Assembly (NCBI GenBank): GCA_033720695.1
Contig: JAWWCA010000147.1
Location: forward strand, 1 to 9,084
DNA from: DATGQT01 sp033720695
GTDB lineage: Bacteria > Bacteroidota > Rhodothermia > Rhodothermales > Rubricoccaceae
Reading direction: 5' to 3'
DNA length: 9,084 nt
The position numbers were made by a program, and so were the translations under genes. This document shows, one piece after another, positions 7,031-9,084 of this stretch. The notes under the pieces are model-generated. The model was not told the origin of the DNA. It searched no databases and was given only the letters and a program-made list of their open reading frames with translations. Within the stretch, counting starts at the first letter, position 1; the number at the start of each line of letters is the position of its first letter.

Positions 7031-9041
7031 CCGGGGGGAGGCTCTGGAGCAGCATCCGCGCCGACGTGTGGTCGGGGTCGAGGCGGAGCACCTCCTGGGC
7101 GGCACGGCGGGCGTCCTCGATCCGGTCGGTGAGGGCGTAGGCCCCGGCGAGGTTGTAGAGGAACTGGGTGTTGGTGGGGGCCAGGCGGTGGGCCCGTTCG
7201 AGGAGGCGGACGGCCTCGGCCCGCTCGCCCCCGCTGAGCCGGATGGCGCCGAGCATGCCGAGGGCCGGGGCGGCGTCCGGGTCGCGCGCGAGGGCGGCCT
7301 CGAACAGCGGCGCCGCCTCGGCGGGCTGCCCCATCGCCATGAGCACGTTGCCGGCGGCGGTGCGCGGCTCGGCGCGCGACGGGAGCTCCTGCGCCACGGC
7401 GAGGTGCACGCGCAGCGCCCGCTCCAGCTCGCCCCGCTGGGCGTAGTGGTCGGCGAGCCACTCGGCCGCCGAGAGCCAGTCGGTCTCGCCTCGGTAGAGC
7501 TGCCACGCCATCTGGTCGACGGGCGAGCGGCCGGTGAGGGTGTCGAGCTGGAGGCGGGTGCCGAGCGGCTGGAACGGCCACTCCGACATCAGCCGCCGCA
7601 CGCGGAGCACGCCCACGAGGGAGTCGATGGCCGTGACGAGGCGGCCGGCGTAGGCCGCCTCTTCGGGCACCGGCCGCGCCTCATCCCCCACGACCGGGCT
7701 TTCGAGGAGGGCGTCGTAGAAGGCGTCGGCAAGGACGAAGTAGCCGTCGAGCGTGGGGTGGAGGTGCTCCAGCATGTGCTCCCGGCCGATGGCGCCGCCG
7801 GGGGCGCGGGCGCGGAGGGCCCCCTGCACGTCCACGACCGTCGCGCCGTGCCGGGCGGCCTCCTCGCGGACGACGGCGTTGAAGGCCTCGGGCGCCCGGA
7901 AGCGCAGCGCGTCCCGGTCTTTGGCGGCGAGGTAGGCCTCGCGCGCCGCCTCCGCCCGTCCCGCCCGCTCCAGGACACGCCCGAGCCCGTAGTAGGCGTC
8001 GGCCGCGAGAGAGTCGAGGGCGACGGCCGCGCGGAAGGCGGCCTCGGCGGCGTCGAGGTCGCCCCGACCGAAGGCGTCGGCCCCCGCCCGGACGCGCGCC
8101 TGCCACGCCGCCCGGTCGGCGAGGGCGTGGACGGTGACGAACGGCCGCTGGTCGCGCTCGTTCGAGGCCAGCGTGCCGACGAAGACGGGGACGCCCGCGT
8201 CCGCGTACGTCGCCAGGATCGCGCTCAGGTTGGTGCGGAATTGCCGGAGCCCGGCCCTGTAGACCTCGGAGCCGTAGGGGATCGTCTGCTCGCCCACCAT
8301 CTGCCCCATGAGCGTGTTCGACGGCCGCTCGCCCGCCGCGGGCGCGCCGCCGACCAGCCCCATCGCGCCCGACAGCGCGCCGCGGAGGAGCTGGACCGTC
8401 CGGAAGCCGCGGAGGCCGAGGTAGGCGTTGACCACCCACGGCACCCGCCCCAGCGACTCCGTCGAGCCGACGCCGAGCGCGCCGTAGTACTCGTTGTGGC
8501 CGGCGTAGAGGAGGACGGCGTCGGGCGCGTGCGCGACGATCTCGTCGGCGAGGTCGCGCAGGGTGTAGGAGCCGACGGCCGCCATCGCCGTGTTGACGAC
8601 CTCGACCTCGCGGCCGGGGAGGGTCTGCTGGAGGCGCTGCTGGAGCACGCGCGAGAACGCGCCGCCGTGGTAGAACGGGAAGCCCGCCGCCGACGACCCG
8701 CCCTGCACGAAGACCCGGAGCGCGCCGTCGGCCTTCTCGGCCCGGAACTGGTCGCCGATGCTGTTGGGGACCTGCGCCTGCTGCGCGAAGTAGCGCCGCG
8801 CCACGTCGTCGCTCTGGACGAGGTAGCCGGGCGCGCCGGGGACGGGGACGAACAGCGGGTAGGCGTCGCCGTAGCCGACGAGGCGGAGGCCTCCTTCGAG
8901 GAGCGCGAAGAAGAGGACCGGGAGGGCGAGCATGAGCCCGGTGAAGACGAGGCGCCGCCGGCCCGACAGCTCGGGCGACGGCCCGGGCGTCGGCGTCGGC
9001 GCGGGCGGCGGGGGTGTCTTCGAACGGGAGCGCTTGCTCAT
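7026..9041 (-). CDS. Membrane-anchored SGNH/GDSL-like hydrolase with inserted and C-terminal TPR repeats
   Basis: A 671-residue protein. Residues 1-30 are basic and proline-rich (a Pro/Thr run near 10-23), followed by one TM segment at about 33-52; the rest is probably periplasmic. SGNH-type blocks: GGSSAAG (114-120; Ser116 or Ser117 the likely nucleophile), Gly157 after the VNTAMAAV stretch (block II), GHNEYYG (181-187, block III Asn183), and EHLHPT (425-430) with E425/H428 as an ExxH version of the usual DxxH. Between blocks III and V, about 315-375 reads as two TPR-like helix pairs. Four more TPR units run from about 523 to 657 (for example GDL or GEL turns, then A-RxxLxLDPD-type ends). 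Such enzymes remove acyl or ester groups from lipids or glycans; the TPRs suggest a protein partner. The ATG at 9041 is preferred over an in-frame TTG at 9083 that would add 14 Pro/Arg-rich residues; the true start remains slightly uncertain. Convergent with the third serine hydrolase and not obviously part of its unit. Confidence 0.85.
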   Translation of the reverse strand: MSKRSRSKTPPPPAPTPTPGPSPELSGRRRLVFTGLMLALPVLFFALLEGGLRLVGYGDAYPLFVPVPGAPGYLVQSDDVARRYFAQQAQVPNSIGDQFRAEKADGALRVFVQGGSSAAGFPFYHGGAFSRVLQQRLQQTLPGREVEVVNTAMAAVGSYTLRDLADEIVAHAPDAVLLYAGHNEYYGALGVGSTESLGRVPWVVNAYLGLRGFRTVQLLRGALSGAMGLVGGAPAAGERPSNTLMGQMVGEQTIPYGSEVYRAGLRQFRTNLSAILATYADAGVPVFVGTLASNERDQRPFVTVHALADRAAWQARVRAGADAFGRGDLDAAEAAFRAAVALDSLAADAYYGLGRVLERAGRAEAAREAYLAAKDRDALRFRAPEAFNAVVREEAARHGATVVDVQGALRARAPGGAIGREHMLEHLHPTLDGYFVLADAFYDALLESPVVGDEARPVPEEAAYAGRLVTAIDSLVGVLRVRRLMSEWPFQPLGTRLQLDTLTGRSPVDQMAWQLYRGETDWLSAAEWLADHYAQRGELERALRVHLAVAQELPSRAEPRTAAGNVLMAMGQPAEAAPLFEAALARDPDAAPALGMLGAIRLSGGERAEAVRLLERAHRLAPTNTQFLYNLAGAYALTDRIEDARRAAQEVLRLDPDHTSARMLLQSLPPA

Positions 9042-9084
9042 GGCGCGGGGCACGGGTGGGAGCCGGGGGCGGGCGGGGGACAAG

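Noticed and set aside
9042..9083. In-frame TTG start at 9083 for the SGNH-TPR protein
   Set aside because: Adds 14 Pro/Arg-rich residues. The ATG at 9041 gives a normal basic N terminus before the TM segment. It cannot be fully excluded because the upstream sequence ends here.
1..9084. CRISPR arrays, tRNA/rRNA genes, insertion sequences
   Set aside because: No spaced direct repeats, no cloverleaf or rRNA stretches, and no transposase motifs or terminal inverted repeats were seen.

Overview
GC-rich (roughly 70 %) coding-dense bacterial DNA. Most starts have no visible Shine-Dalgarno sequence, genes are tightly packed, one gene carries an LNAC lipobox, and exported TolB-like and beta-lactamase-fold proteins are frequent. 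This fits a high-GC member of the Bacteroidota/Rhodothermota line (Rhodothermia, Rubricoccaceae-like). That placement is inferred from style only; no marker gene is present.

Layout. Positions 1-3186 hold a minus-strand cluster read right to left: a serine-hydrolase lipoprotein (3186-1699), a secreted serine hydrolase (1667-291) and the N-terminal part of a TolB/PD40 beta-propeller protein (266 to the window edge). The spacers are only 31 and 24 bp, so one operon is likely. A 139-bp divergent intergenic region (3187-3325) with a small AT-rich island separates it from a plus-strand operon: a membrane sensor histidine kinase (3326-5017), an OmpR/PhoB-type response regulator (5014-5703) and a third secreted serine hydrolase (5700-7013). 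These three genes are chained by two 4-nt ATGA stop/start overlaps. A convergent minus-strand gene (9041-7026) encodes a membrane-anchored SGNH-like hydrolase with TPR repeats. Its stop codon is 12 bp from that of the third hydrolase, and one inverted repeat spans both stops.

How the genes may work together. The kinase and regulator are translationally coupled to a penicillin-recognising-fold hydrolase and face two more of the same superfamily. The simplest reading is a self-contained envelope-sensing module: the periplasmic sensor detects a cell-wall or periplasmic ligand, and the regulator controls the shared divergent promoter region and hence all three hydrolases. This is inference from arrangement; no operator was identified with confidence. 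The three hydrolases are not interchangeable copies. One is a lipoprotein with an intact third active-site motif (HNG) and a C-terminal accessory domain. One is soluble, has what looks like the same accessory domain at its N terminus, and lacks the His. One is soluble, lacks the His, and has an unrelated C-terminal beta-rich tail.
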